Translations under genes and position numbers: made by a program | The notes under the pieces: generated by a model | What the model was told of the DNA's origin: nothing | Seen by the model: the letters and a program-made list of their open reading frames with translations, nothing else | The model's database searches: none | Shown here: positions 1 through 8,253 of the stretch, in pieces | Position numbering within the stretch: the first letter of the stretch is position 1 | Layout of the letters: every line of letters starts with the position of its first letter | Source of the DNA: Candidatus Sumerlaeaceae bacterium | GTDB lineage: Bacteria > Sumerlaeota > Sumerlaeia > Sumerlaeales > Sumerlaeaceae | Assembly: GCA_026418615.1 (NCBI GenBank) | Contig: JAOAAY010000034.1 | Location: 1-41,658, forward strand | Reading direction: 5' to 3' | Length of the DNA stretch: 41,658 bases

Positions 1-693
1 GGCCTGCTCACCGTAAGACATATCAATGATCACTTCCGGATCCAGCCTGATGATCTGTTCCTTCGAGACGGACACCGTGGGAACAGGCACTTCGCCGATC
101 ACATTGTGCCCGCCGGCTCGCGCGAGAAGTTCGCCATGATAAGAATTGGTGCCCGCCGCATAAATCCCTGCGAGATCCGTTGCATCCCTGCTGATGACAA
201 GCAAGACGGACGGGTGACGCAGATGGCCTGTCGCGCAGGTCAAAGCATTCAGGCCGTCCTCCAACTCCCTCACGACGCGCTCAGCCTCTGCTTCGCGTCC
301 CGTCCACGCGCCGGCCTCGCGAACTAGCCGGATGACCTCCGTTGTCGTGTCGCAACTGACCATGGCGGCTTTCACCCCCAGTTGTTCGAGTTTGACCACG
401 ACATCCGCTTGCGCCCGGTAGAGCACGACAAGAGTGGGGCGCAGCAATAGCACTTGCTCGAGGCTTGGATTCAGCAGTCCCCCGGCGCGTGGGAGCATCG
501 CAGCCTCCGGGGGGAATTTACAATAGTCACTGACCCCAACAACTTGATCGCGCGCACCGAGCGCAAAAAGGATTTCCGTTACGCTAGGGACAAGCGAGAC
601 AATCCGCGTCGTTTCCCTCTCGCTGGTCGCGGCCATACAGGTGCCGACGCCGAGGACGAGCACGACTGTCATGATTTTAGGCCAGCCGATCAT
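1..693 (-). CDS. Periplasmic substrate-binding protein, BtuF/FhuD-like, 3' end missing
   Basis: The reading frame runs from an ATG at 693 through the left edge of the window without a stop, giving 231 codons. An N-terminal hydrophobic stretch (about residues 7-21, IMTVVLVLGVGTCMA) looks like a secretion signal. The mature part begins RIVSLVPSVTEILFALGA, typical of the Peripla_BP_2 fold that binds cobalamin or iron-siderophores. It continues with GVSDYCKFPPEA, NPSLEQVLLLRPTLVVLY and, near the cut, LARAGGHNVIGEVPVPTVS and LDPEVIIDMS. These proteins deliver ligand to an inner-membrane BtuCD/FhuB-type transporter. The start overlaps the stop of the upstream prepilin by four bases (ATGA), which implies translational coupling. 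The C-terminal lobe and any permease lie outside the window, so the ligand cannot be assigned. Confidence 0.85.
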   Translation of the reverse strand, partial: MIGWPKIMTVVLVLGVGTCMAATSERETTRIVSLVPSVTEILFALGARDQVVGVSDYCKFPPEAAMLPRAGGLLNPSLEQVLLLRPTLVVLYRAQADVVVKLEQLGVKAAMVSCDTTTEVIRLVREAGAWTGREAEAERVVRELEDGLNALTCATGHLRHPSVLLVISRDATDLAGIYAAGTNSYHGELLARAGGHNVIGEVPVPTVSVSKEQIIRLDPEVIIDMSYGEQA

Positions 694-1454
694 GGTGCAG
701 GTTGGGATGTTCCGCCCAGCACCGTGCGCACGGCCATATCGGCGAACATGGCATGCTCGACACGGCCGGCATTCTCCCCTTCTCCGAAAGGATAACGGTA
801 GTCTGCCGGGTAGTTGGGATAATATGAAGCAAACCAACCGGACTGGGGTGGGAGCCACAAATTCCGGATGATCCAGACATCGCCATTCATGAGGTTTCCA
901 AACCCGCCCAAATGGCCCCCTGAGGACAGCGCGGAACTGTTGTACGCGATGCGAAAATTATGAAATCGCGGGTGGCCGCCCCGCACGGTTTGACCAGCGC
1001 CGTAGAGTTTCAAGTATTTTGCGGTAAACAGCATCCGCCAATCACTGACATATCTTAACTCGTAAAGCAGCCACGGCAGACCGTCCCATGATCCGCCAGA
1101 GGCCGGACCATTACCGGCCTCAGTCCATTCGGGCCCATGAGACATGAACGGACCGGCCTCCCGATCCGCCGGGGGCAGCGTGCCATAATCCACCATGTAA
1201 TGTTGCAAGGCCGTTCCGATCGTTCGGAAGTTCGCCGCATCGGCCGCTTTCACGGCGCGATCCTGCGCGAGTTGATAGTTGATGGCAGCAATCGCAGCCA
1301 GGATGGCAATGATGGCGACTACAATGAGCAATTCGATCAGCGTGAAACCGCCGCAACAGTGGAGTCGGAGCGGGAGTCGCTTGGCGCCCCTGCCGCGCGG
1401 CCCGCGTTTGTCGCCTGAAGGGGCACATTGGCTCGTTGGCATCAGCGGTAACAT
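690..1454 (-). CDS. Type IV prepilin / type II secretion pseudopilin-like protein
   Basis: A 254-residue protein with a class III signal. The prepilin peptidase site is G36|F37, followed by FTLIELLIVVAIIAILAAIA with the conserved Glu at +5 (E41). The leader is unusually long (36 residues) and basic from the first ATG; the next Met is residue 5, so it stays long with either start. After the helix comes a pilin-like segment (FRTIGTALQHYMVDYGTLPP) resembling GspG/PilE minor pilins. The C-terminal half is rich in Gly, Trp and Tyr, with no family I recognise. The stop overlaps the start of the binding-protein gene by four bases. The start is only about 18 bases from the divergent membrane-protein start. 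It could be a minor pilin or a pseudopilin; the sequence does not decide. Confidence 0.85.
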   Translation of the reverse strand: MLPLMPTSQCAPSGDKRGPRGRGAKRLPLRLHCCGGFTLIELLIVVAIIAILAAIAAINYQLAQDRAVKAADAANFRTIGTALQHYMVDYGTLPPADREAGPFMSHGPEWTEAGNGPASGGSWDGLPWLLYELRYVSDWRMLFTAKYLKLYGAGQTVRGGHPRFHNFRIAYNSSALSSGGHLGGFGNLMNGDVWIIRNLWLPPQSGWFASYYPNYPADYRYPFGEGENAGRVEHAMFADMAVRTVLGGTSQPAP

Positions 1455-1472
1455 CAGGTTGGTATCCGGTTG

Positions 1473-3125
1473 ATGCCACTACAAAACCGAACAAATCTTC
1501 ACCACAGGCGGGTGATTATTTGGTCAGGTTTCGCCTGGGGAGGGCTCCTCGGCCTCGCGGTATCTCTGCACGCCCAACTGGCACCTCGGATGATTGCCGG
1601 GCCGGTCATAGGTTTTACCGGTTTCCCTCAGGGGTTAGACCAATATCATTACGCCGCCTATATTCAGGCTTTGTGGCGCAGTCCCACGGGTGTTACCTAT
1701 GCGTATCCTTTTGCGCTCTGGTGGGAGGCGCCGCCTGTTTTATTTCACTTGCCGTTTCTTGTGCTGGCTTGGGTCGGGCGGATCACCGGATTGCCGCTGG
1801 CTTTTGAGTTGATGCGCGTCGCAGGCTCAGCGGCCACAGGCGCCGCGTTGGCCGGACTCAGCCTGCAACTGTTTCGACGCACACCGTGGGCCGCTTGGTT
1901 GCTGGGGATGGTGGCTGCCGGCGGCGCGTGGTTTTGGATTGCAGTTTCGTTTCATGCCGCCAAAATATCGGGAGCCGCGGGATTCACCGAACCGTGGGCA
2001 TACCTAAGGTTGGCCATGGGTCCGTTTTTTTCGTGGCTGCCTTTTGTCGGTCAAAATGTCGTCTATCCGCTTGAGTGCTTCTACCATGCGCTCGTCATCG
2101 GATGTTTGTGGTGTCTGATCTCGCGCCAATACTTTGCCGCTTACGCGATCAACCTCGCAACATGGCTGTCCAACCCTTTCCCCTCCCTTTCGCTCAATTC
2201 GGCGGTCGTACCCTGGCTGGCGTTTCAATCGGTCGCATCCGGGTCACGAGCCAGCCGTAGAGAGGCAGGCTGTTGGCTGGGGCTCTGGGTGACCGCAGGG
2301 CTTGCAGCCTACGGCTATTACCATTTATTCCTCGGACAATGGGAGATCACTCGGGAGGCTGCTCGCCTGCATATTAGGCCGCTGGCCTCTCCCCCAACGA
2401 TGCTTCAGTCGCTCTGCCTCCTCATGCCTTTTTCAGTCGGTCTCTTTTGGTCCGTTGCGAGTAGAGCCGGACGCCATCACATCTGGGGCAAGGCCGCATG
2501 GAGTCTGTTCGCCATGCTGGCGCTGTCGCAGATCGCTATTCTTCACCACGGCCACTGGTTCGGCGAGCGCGCGTTTCAGCCTTACCACTTTAACCGCGGC
2601 TATCTGCACATGGGACTGTGTGTCATATTCCTCCGTTGCCTGATAGTCATTACGCGCAGGCCGCGTTTGGTGCCGCGCTGGTGCGTCGTATTGATGCTGA
2701 CCGTGTTCCCAGACCAGGCCTTATGGCTAACGCAATATGTATTGACACCGCAAACGGCCGGTCTCGCAGACCGTGATAGCATTGAAGCGGTCACGGCGCT
2801 ATCCCGCATTCCGCAGCGGCGCATTGTCGTCAGCGACGGATACATCACGGCACCCCTTGTGAGCGCGCTCACGCACCACGAGCCGTATAATATTCCGCAG
2901 TCCATTTTCGTTCCTTTTGCGGCTGAAAGACAGCGTCTGCTAAATAAAGCGATGGCCGAGAGCGACATCCGTTTCACGGATCTTGGCATCACGCTGGCCG
3001 TGGTGATGCGCGATGGCCGCATGCATAGAGCGCTGCTTGCTGAGGATTGGACACAGCGCAGCGCTTACGGCTTCATGGTGGTACTCGAAGCGCCAGTTGA
3101 ATCAATCCCTCAAGCGGCGCAGTAA
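1473..3125 (+). CDS. Polytopic membrane protein, GT-C glycosyltransferase-like
   Basis: About 550 residues with a short N-terminal cytoplasmic segment and roughly ten hydrophobic segments, followed by a soluble tail of about 120 residues. The first extracytoplasmic loop holds GLDQYHYAAYIQALWRSP, placed like the acidic catalytic loop of GT-C glycosyltransferases (PMT/ArnT/DUF2079-type), though the usual DD or ED pair is not clear. The tail (ADRDSIEAVTALSRIPQRR then VVSDGYITAPLVSALTHH) resembles the soluble end of uncharacterised GT-C-like proteins. The ATG at 1473 is preferred to a TTG one codon upstream. No strong ribosome site is visible. The last 24 bases overlap the convergent trmJ end. 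Membrane topology is confident; enzymatic function is inferred. Confidence 0.7.
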   Translation: MPLQNRTNLHHRRVIIWSGFAWGGLLGLAVSLHAQLAPRMIAGPVIGFTGFPQGLDQYHYAAYIQALWRSPTGVTYAYPFALWWEAPPVLFHLPFLVLAWVGRITGLPLAFELMRVAGSAATGAALAGLSLQLFRRTPWAAWLLGMVAAGGAWFWIAVSFHAAKISGAAGFTEPWAYLRLAMGPFFSWLPFVGQNVVYPLECFYHALVIGCLWCLISRQYFAAYAINLATWLSNPFPSLSLNSAVVPWLAFQSVASGSRASRREAGCWLGLWVTAGLAAYGYYHLFLGQWEITREAARLHIRPLASPPTMLQSLCLLMPFSVGLFWSVASRAGRHHIWGKAAWSLFAMLALSQIAILHHGHWFGERAFQPYHFNRGYLHMGLCVIFLRCLIVITRRPRLVPRWCVVLMLTVFPDQALWLTQYVLTPQTAGLADRDSIEAVTALSRIPQRRIVVSDGYITAPLVSALTHHEPYNIPQSIFVPFAAERQRLLNKAMAESDIRFTDLGITLAVVMRDGRMHRALLAEDWTQRSAYGFMVVLEAPVESIPQAAQ

Positions 3126-3815
3126 GCCGCGCGCCAGCAAGGCCAGCATCGCAAGATCCGGATCCCGAGGCGAAGCCCGGTGTAGCAATCGGCGTGCGCG
3201 CGCTTCGACTCGCCGCAGGCGCGAGGCAGGCCACTCGCCCGATTCGGCAATCAGTCTGCTCCAGAGCGCGAGGACCGCCTCCTGACGCCCGACGGCTGGC
3301 GCTGGCTCCTGCCTCTGGCCCTCGGCGGCTCGCACCTCGCCCATCCCCCACTCGTAAAGGAGCACCGCGGCAGCCTGAGCCACATTAAGCGAGGGGAATT
3401 CCGGCGCAGATGGAATCCGGATAATCGCGTGACACAGCGCCATGTCTCCTGCCGACAAACCCGTGGACTCTGGTCCAAGGAGCAACGCCGCCAAGCCCTT
3501 GGCTGCCCGCAAGCGGGCAAACGCGGCGGCAGGAGATTCGATTGTTACCCCAGCCTCGTCACGAGAGCGAGCCGTGGAGCCAATGACGACGGTGCATTCG
3601 CCGACGGCTTCGCCCACAGAGTCAGCGAAAACCGGTTGGCCGACAATCTGCCCGGCGCCACAAGAAGCGACCAGCATTTCGCGCAACTGATCGGGCGCCC
3701 AAGGTGCGCCGGCAACAATCCAGACACTTTCCGCTCCAAAGTTTGCTGCAGCGCGGAGCACGGCACCAGCATTGCGGGGTTGCTCCGGCCGCACCAACAC
3801 AAGGCGCAGTCTCAT
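3102..3815 (-). CDS. trmJ: tRNA (cytidine/uridine-2'-O-)-methyltransferase TrmJ, SPOUT family
   Basis: A 237-residue SpoU/SPOUT methyltransferase. Motif 1 is N-terminal (VLVRPEQPRNAGAVLRAAA, Asn15 and the RNAGAVLR segment). Motif 2 is LLLGPESTGLS (about 111-121). Motif 3 is PEFPSLNVAQAAAVLLYE (about 138-155), which forms the knotted S-adenosylmethionine site. TrmJ 2'-O-methylates position 32 in the tRNA anticodon loop. The N-terminal VRPEQPRNAGAVLRA motif and the C-terminal helical extension (about 185-237) favour TrmJ over TrmL or TrmH. The start overlaps the stop of the ABC-F gene by four bases (ATGA), so the two are probably co-translated; both act on tRNA or the ribosome. Confidence 0.88.
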   Translation of the reverse strand: MRLRLVLVRPEQPRNAGAVLRAAANFGAESVWIVAGAPWAPDQLREMLVASCGAGQIVGQPVFADSVGEAVGECTVVIGSTARSRDEAGVTIESPAAAFARLRAAKGLAALLLGPESTGLSAGDMALCHAIIRIPSAPEFPSLNVAQAAAVLLYEWGMGEVRAAEGQRQEPAPAVGRQEAVLALWSRLIAESGEWPASRLRRVEARARRLLHRASPRDPDLAMLALLARGLLRRLRD

Positions 3816-5821
3816 GCCAATTCCTCATACTCACGCGTTGCGGCCTCCCAGCGGTCCAACGCCTGCGGGATGGCTGCCTCCAAGGCCTTGGCCTCCGCTC
3901 CGAGTTCCGGCGTGACCAACCCGCGCGAATAAGCCCCGGGGTCAGCCTGAAGCGCATGAATTTCCGCGAGCCGCGTCTCCATTCGCTCAATTTCCTGTTC
4001 AAGGCGGGCCACCTCGGCCCGAAGTTCTGCCCGGCGCCGATTACGCATTTGCCTCTGCTCCGCCGCCTCGCGTCGGGCCTCTCGACGGTCTCTCTCGGCA
4101 AGAGAGATGGCTGCCATCGCTCCCGTGCATTCTGCGGCTTTTCGGCCCTGCGGCAGGCCGCCTGCTGCCGCTTGACGGCGCGCCTCGACGAAGCCCTCAG
4201 CGGTTGCAAAAGCCGCCTCGGCTTCCGACCGCTTCCGAGCCATGTACTCGGTATAATTTCCAAGATAAAGGCGCGCGCCGCCGCCGCCCACCTCGACAAT
4301 CTTGTTGGCAATGGCATCAATGAAACTGCGGTCGTGGGATATCATGACGATGGTGCCGGGAAACGCGCGCAGTCCCTCCTGCAGGATCTCGCGCGTTGCG
4401 ATGTCGAGGTGATTTGTCGGCTCGTCGAGCAGCAGCAGGTTTCCGCGTCGAAGCAGTAGCCGTGCAAAGGCAAGGCGTGACTTCTCCCCGCCGCTAAGAA
4501 CGCCGACCGGTTTGAAGACATCGTCGCCCGTAAACAGAAAACAACCGAGCAGCGAGCGCAGTGTCTCATCCGACGCATCCGCCCCCGGGGGCCTTGCCTC
4601 CTCCAAGACCGTGTTCTCGGGGTTCAACTGATCGATCCGGTGTTGGGAAAAGTACTCGATCTGAGTGCGCGGGTCCACAATGCGCGTGCCATCATAATCT
4701 AAGACACCCGCGCAAATCTTTAGCAGGGTGCTTTTACCCGCCCCATTGCGCCCAACAAGCGCGATCTTGTCGCCGCGCTCCACGACAAGATTGATCCCCC
4801 ACAACACCCGGTTATCCCCGTAAGCCATGCCCGCGTTGCGCAGTTCCAGCAAGCGCCTGCCTGAAGGGGCGGGCTCCGGCAGGCGCAACTTCACGCGCCG
4901 CGACCCGGGCGGCAACTCAATACGCTCCATCTTTTCGAGCATCTTGACCCGGCTTTGCACGCTTGCCGCTTTCGACGCCTTATATCGAAACCGCTCGATA
5001 AACCGCTCGATATGCGCGATCTCGCGTTGCTGGTTTTCGTACTCGCGCCGCAGTTGCTCTTCCTCCATCTGCCGCTGCTCGACGAATTTTGAGTAACTGC
5101 CGGGGAAGGTTCTCAGGCGGCGCTGAAACAGCCAGGCAGTGCCTGTGGTGATGCGGTCCAGGAAATACCTGTCATGAGAAACCACGACCAGGGCGCCTGA
5201 AAATGACCCGAGAAACTCCTCGAGCCATTCAATACTTTGCAGGTCCAGGTGGTTGGTGGGCTCGTCAAGCATGAGTAAATCCGGACGCTCGAGCAGCAGG
5301 CGCGCCATGTGCGCCCGCATCTGCCATCCCCCGCTGAATTCCGATAAAGGCCTGCGGATGTCAGCCTGGGAGAAACCGAGCCCCTCCAAGATTTTTCGCG
5401 CCTCGCCTTCCGCCACAGCCGGCTCGTGATAAAAAACATGGGCCTCCAAAGCGTGGATGCGCTCCAACAGCGAGCCTTGCTCCGCCACGGGCGTCCGCGT
5501 CAGGCTCTCATACAAATGATGGATTTCCGCTTGCGCCCGACGCTCTTTTTCAAAGGCTTTCATGGCCTCCTCGAGCACCGACACGGAAAGGTCGCTTTCG
5601 TGGATTTCCTGACGCAGGTACCCGATCTGAATGCCGCGCCGCGGGACGACCTCCCCGGATTGCGGCTGCACCTCTCCCGCTACCATGCGCAAAAGTGTAG
5701 TCTTGCCGGTGCCATTGTCGCCGACCAGGCCCACTCGCTCGCCCGGTTTGATATGCCAGTTCAGACCCGAAAAGAGAACCCGGTCACCGGCTTGGTGCGT
5801 TATGTCCAAAAGCCGAATCAT
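3812..5821 (-). CDS. ABC-F family ATPase (ribosome-associated, Uup/YheS-like)
   Basis: 669 residues with two ABC domains and no membrane segment. Domain 1 has Walker A GDNGTGKT (34-41), signature FSGGW (162-166) and LDEPTNHLD (185-193). Domain 2 has Walker A GRNGAGKS (357-364), LSGGE (442-446) and LDEPTNHLD (465-473). The linker (about 240-325) carries FRYKASKAASVQSRVKMLEK, the P-site tRNA-interaction motif of ABC-F factors. The C-terminus (about 540-665) is a charged coiled coil, as in Uup or YheS. ABC-F proteins bind the ribosomal E site and relieve stalled translation; some give antibiotic resistance. The assignment to ABC-F is firm, the subgroup is not. It lies between the cupin gene (52-base gap) and trmJ (4-base overlap) on the same strand. 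Confidence 0.92.
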   Translation of the reverse strand: MIRLLDITHQAGDRVLFSGLNWHIKPGERVGLVGDNGTGKTTLLRMVAGEVQPQSGEVVPRRGIQIGYLRQEIHESDLSVSVLEEAMKAFEKERRAQAEIHHLYESLTRTPVAEQGSLLERIHALEAHVFYHEPAVAEGEARKILEGLGFSQADIRRPLSEFSGGWQMRAHMARLLLERPDLLMLDEPTNHLDLQSIEWLEEFLGSFSGALVVVSHDRYFLDRITTGTAWLFQRRLRTFPGSYSKFVEQRQMEEEQLRREYENQQREIAHIERFIERFRYKASKAASVQSRVKMLEKMERIELPPGSRRVKLRLPEPAPSGRRLLELRNAGMAYGDNRVLWGINLVVERGDKIALVGRNGAGKSTLLKICAGVLDYDGTRIVDPRTQIEYFSQHRIDQLNPENTVLEEARPPGADASDETLRSLLGCFLFTGDDVFKPVGVLSGGEKSRLAFARLLLRRGNLLLLDEPTNHLDIATREILQEGLRAFPGTIVMISHDRSFIDAIANKIVEVGGGGARLYLGNYTEYMARKRSEAEAAFATAEGFVEARRQAAAGGLPQGRKAAECTGAMAAISLAERDRREARREAAEQRQMRNRRRAELRAEVARLEQEIERMETRLAEIHALQADPGAYSRGLVTPELGAEAKALEAAIPQALDRWEAATREYEELA

Positions 5822-5873
5822 GGATGCGCACCGATGCTACCGCAAGCCCTGTCACGATGTTCGGCGGAACGAC

Positions 5874-6383
5874 TCAGCGGCCGAAGTCGTCCTCGACACG
5901 AACGATGTCCTCCTCACTTGAAGGATTGGCAGGATCCGTATGTTCCCAAATCTCTGCAACTCGTCCCCAAGAGTCGAGGCCCACGAGCCGGTGCCATTTG
6001 CCGCACGGAATCCGCAGAACCTCGCCTTCCACATAAACCCGTTCGCGCAGCGTGTCTGCATTATCGCCAAGAATGATTTTGACGGGACCATCCAGCACGC
6101 GCCAGTGTTCCCCGCGCCTGTGATGGTACTGAAGCGACAGGCGCGCCCCCGGCGCAACCAGCAAAATCTTGGGATCCAGCCGAAGCCCGGCGGACGGCTC
6201 GGGAACCTCCACACCTCTCCAGTATGCCGCGTAAAAATGGGGCAATGACTCTTCGCGTATGCGAATGTACGCTCCCCACGGCGTATTCGCGTTCGACTGA
6301 GCCTCCACCGCCTCCAAACCGAACCCCCGCAATTCGGCGAGCGTTCTCTCGTAAAGCCACTGCTTCATCTGCATGGAATCCAT
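5874..6383 (-). CDS. Cupin, type II mannose-6-phosphate isomerase domain
   Basis: 169 residues matching the C-terminal cupin of the bifunctional GMP/PMI enzymes (PF01050 type). Key features are TPWGAYIRI near residue 34, then APGARLSLQYHHRRGEHWRV with likely metal ligands H87/H88, E92 and H93, and the later GKWHRLVG (H131) and EIWEHTD. The nucleotidyltransferase half found in ManC/WbpW is absent and nothing upstream encodes it, so this is a natural stand-alone cupin. It may interconvert mannose-6-P and fructose-6-P or another sugar phosphate. A ribosome site AAGGGG lies about 9 bases before the ATG at 6383. It probably heads the cupin/ABC-F/trmJ operon. Confidence 0.8.
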   Translation of the reverse strand: MDSMQMKQWLYERTLAELRGFGLEAVEAQSNANTPWGAYIRIREESLPHFYAAYWRGVEVPEPSAGLRLDPKILLVAPGARLSLQYHHRRGEHWRVLDGPVKIILGDNADTLRERVYVEGEVLRIPCGKWHRLVGLDSWGRVAEIWEHTDPANPSSEEDIVRVEDDFGR

Positions 6384-6452
6384 TTACTGTGCCCCTTGAC
6401 TGCGTTTGGCCGAAATCTCCCCAGACGCCGGCGGACAAAATCAAGCCGTACC

Positions 6453-6611
6453 ATGCACCTCGGAGCGCGGAATCAATGGGAGCAGGCAGCAGAGCGCCTG
6501 CGGATGCGCGGAAAAGCCATTGCACTGCCCGCACGGTGCGATACGCCAGAGGTGCGAGCAGAACGGACCGCTGGAATCAGGCGGAGTTTTGAACGCAGCA
6601 ACAGCCTCTGA
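6453..6611 (+). CDS. Possible small protein upstream of purH (52 aa)
   Basis: A short frame from ATG 6453 to TGA 6611, ending 20 bases before the purH start. The predicted product is charged and helix-forming (WEQAAERLRMRGKAIALPAR), with no signal or membrane segment and no family I recognise. No clear ribosome site precedes it. It could instead be untranslated purH leader; GC-rich DNA produces such frames by chance. The same divergent spacer (6384-6631) must hold the purH and cupin promoters. Confidence 0.2.
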   Translation: MHLGARNQWEQAAERLRMRGKAIALPARCDTPEVRAERTAGIRRSFERSNSL

Positions 6612-6631
6612 CGGAGCCAACCCGGGCACCC

Positions 6632-8224
6632 ATGAAGACAGCGATCATCAGCGTTTACGACAAAACTGGCATCGAAGATTTCGCCCGCTTTCTCGCAGCA
6701 CGCGGCGTGGAAATTCTCTCGACAGGCGGAACTCTCCAGTATTTGCGCGAGAAGGGCATCGCGGCCGCCTCCATTGCCGACTATACGGGGCAGGAGGAGA
6801 TTCTCGGAGGGCGGGTCAAAACGCTTCATCCTCGCATCTTTGCCGGTATTCTGGCGCGCCGCGACAATCCGGAGGACATGGCCACCCTCGAATGTGCTGG
6901 CATTAAACCCATTGACTTTGTCGTTGTAAGTTTGTATCCTTTTCGTGAAACGGCTGCGCGACCCGGAGCCACAGAGGCCGAGGTCATCGAGCAAATTGAC
7001 ATTGGCGGCGTGGCGCTCCTGCGGGCGGCAGCCAAGAATTTCCGTCATGTCACCGTCGTCACAAACCCGCAACATTACGGCAAAGTCATGCGCGCTCTTG
7101 AGGCTGCGCCGACCGAGGAAAATCTTCTGACACTGCGCCGGGCGCTCGCTGCCGAAGTGTTTCATGCCATCTCCCATTACGACGAGGCGATTATGGGCTA
7201 TCTCCAAAGCCCCGGCTCGATCGCTTCTGCCGCGGCACACACCCATGCCCACGCAAATGCAGCGCCGGCCGAGGTGCCCGCTGTTGAGCGACTGGTGCTG
7301 GAGTTCGAAAAAGTGCAGGCGTTGCGCTACGGCGAGAATCCCCACCAGACCGCTGCCTTCTATCGGCTGCCGGGCAGCGAAGAGACAAGCGTCGCGCGCG
7401 CACGCCAACTTCACGGCAAAGAACTGTCCTATAACAACATACTCGACCTTGACGCCGCACTCGAAGTGGTCCGCGCCTTTGACGAGCCGGCGTGCTGCAT
7501 CATCAAGCACAACAATCCTTGCGGCGTCGCGCGCGGCGCCGCCCCGGCCGAGGCCTACAAAGCGGCCTTGGAGTGCGACCCCGTGAGTGCATTCGGAGGC
7601 ATCGTGGCTTTCAATCGCGAAGTGGACGCCGAGACAGGAGCGCTTGTCGCAGACTTATTTGTCGAGGCCATCATTGCGCCTTCATTCGCGCCGGATGCCC
7701 TCGCCGCATTGAAAAAAAAGAAAAATGTGCGGTTGCTCGAAACCGGACCCTTCACGGCGCCACAGGATCAGCAAATGCTTCGCAGCGTTGCCGGCGGCCT
7801 TCTCGTGCAATCCCGCGATCTGCCGCTCATCGGCCCGGAGGGGCTGCGCGTCGTCACGAAACTTGAGCCGACCGAGGACGATCTCGACGGACTCATGTTT
7901 GCCTGGCGCGTGGCCAAGTTTGTCAAATCAAACGCCATCGTGTACACGACACGCAATGCCACGGTGGGCATCGGCGCCGGGCAAATGAGCCGGATTGATT
8001 CAACGAGAATTGCCGCTGTGAAAGCACGCAGCCCGATCCGCGGTGCGTACATGGCCAGTGATGCGTTCTTCCCGTTTCGCGACAATGTTGATCAGGCCGC
8101 CCAGATGGGCATTCGGGCGATCATCCAGCCCGGCGGAAGCGTGCGTGATGATGAGGTCATCAGCGCCGCGGATGAGCACGGCATGATCATGGTGTTCACG
8201 GGGATGCGCCATTTCCGGCATTGA
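6632..8224 (+). CDS. purH: Bifunctional AICAR formyltransferase / IMP cyclohydrolase PurH
   Basis: A 530-residue enzyme for the last two steps of de novo purine synthesis (AICAR to FAICAR using 10-formyl-tetrahydrofolate, then IMP). The N-terminal MGS-like cyclohydrolase domain (about 1-145) has [20 protein letters not shown] and [15 protein letters not shown]. The transformylase domain carries the catalytic Lys-His pair in [11 protein letters not shown] (K292, H293). The C-terminus has [16 protein letters not shown] and [13 protein letters not shown]. Length is usual for the family. GGAG lies about 16 bases before the ATG, further than ideal, but the protein start aligns with the family. It converges on murD with a 29-base gap. 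Confidence 0.96.
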   Translation: MKTAIISVYDKTGIEDFARFLAARGVEILSTGGTLQYLREKGIAAASIADYTGQEEILGGRVKTLHPRIFAGILARRDNPEDMATLECAGIKPIDFVVVSLYPFRETAARPGATEAEVIEQIDIGGVALLRAAAKNFRHVTVVTNPQHYGKVMRALEAAPTEENLLTLRRALAAEVFHAISHYDEAIMGYLQSPGSIASAAAHTHAHANAAPAEVPAVERLVLEFEKVQALRYGENPHQTAAFYRLPGSEETSVARARQLHGKELSYNNILDLDAALEVVRAFDEPACCIIKHNNPCGVARGAAPAEAYKAALECDPVSAFGGIVAFNREVDAETGALVADLFVEAIIAPSFAPDALAALKKKKNVRLLETGPFTAPQDQQMLRSVAGGLLVQSRDLPLIGPEGLRVVTKLEPTEDDLDGLMFAWRVAKFVKSNAIVYTTRNATVGIGAGQMSRIDSTRIAAVKARSPIRGAYMASDAFFPFRDNVDQAAQMGIRAIIQPGGSVRDDEVISAADEHGMIMVFTGMRHFRH

Positions 8225-8229
8225 CCGGA

Positions 8230-8252
8230 AGCCGCTGACCCGTTCCGCGGCT
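8230..8252. terminator. Weak stem-loop between convergent purH and murD
   Basis: AGCCGC (8230-8235) pairs with GCGGCT (8247-8252) around an 11-base loop in the 29-base gap between two convergent stops. No T-run follows on either strand, so it is not a classical intrinsic terminator. It may still separate the convergent transcripts. Confidence 0.25.
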
Positions 8253-8253
8253 C

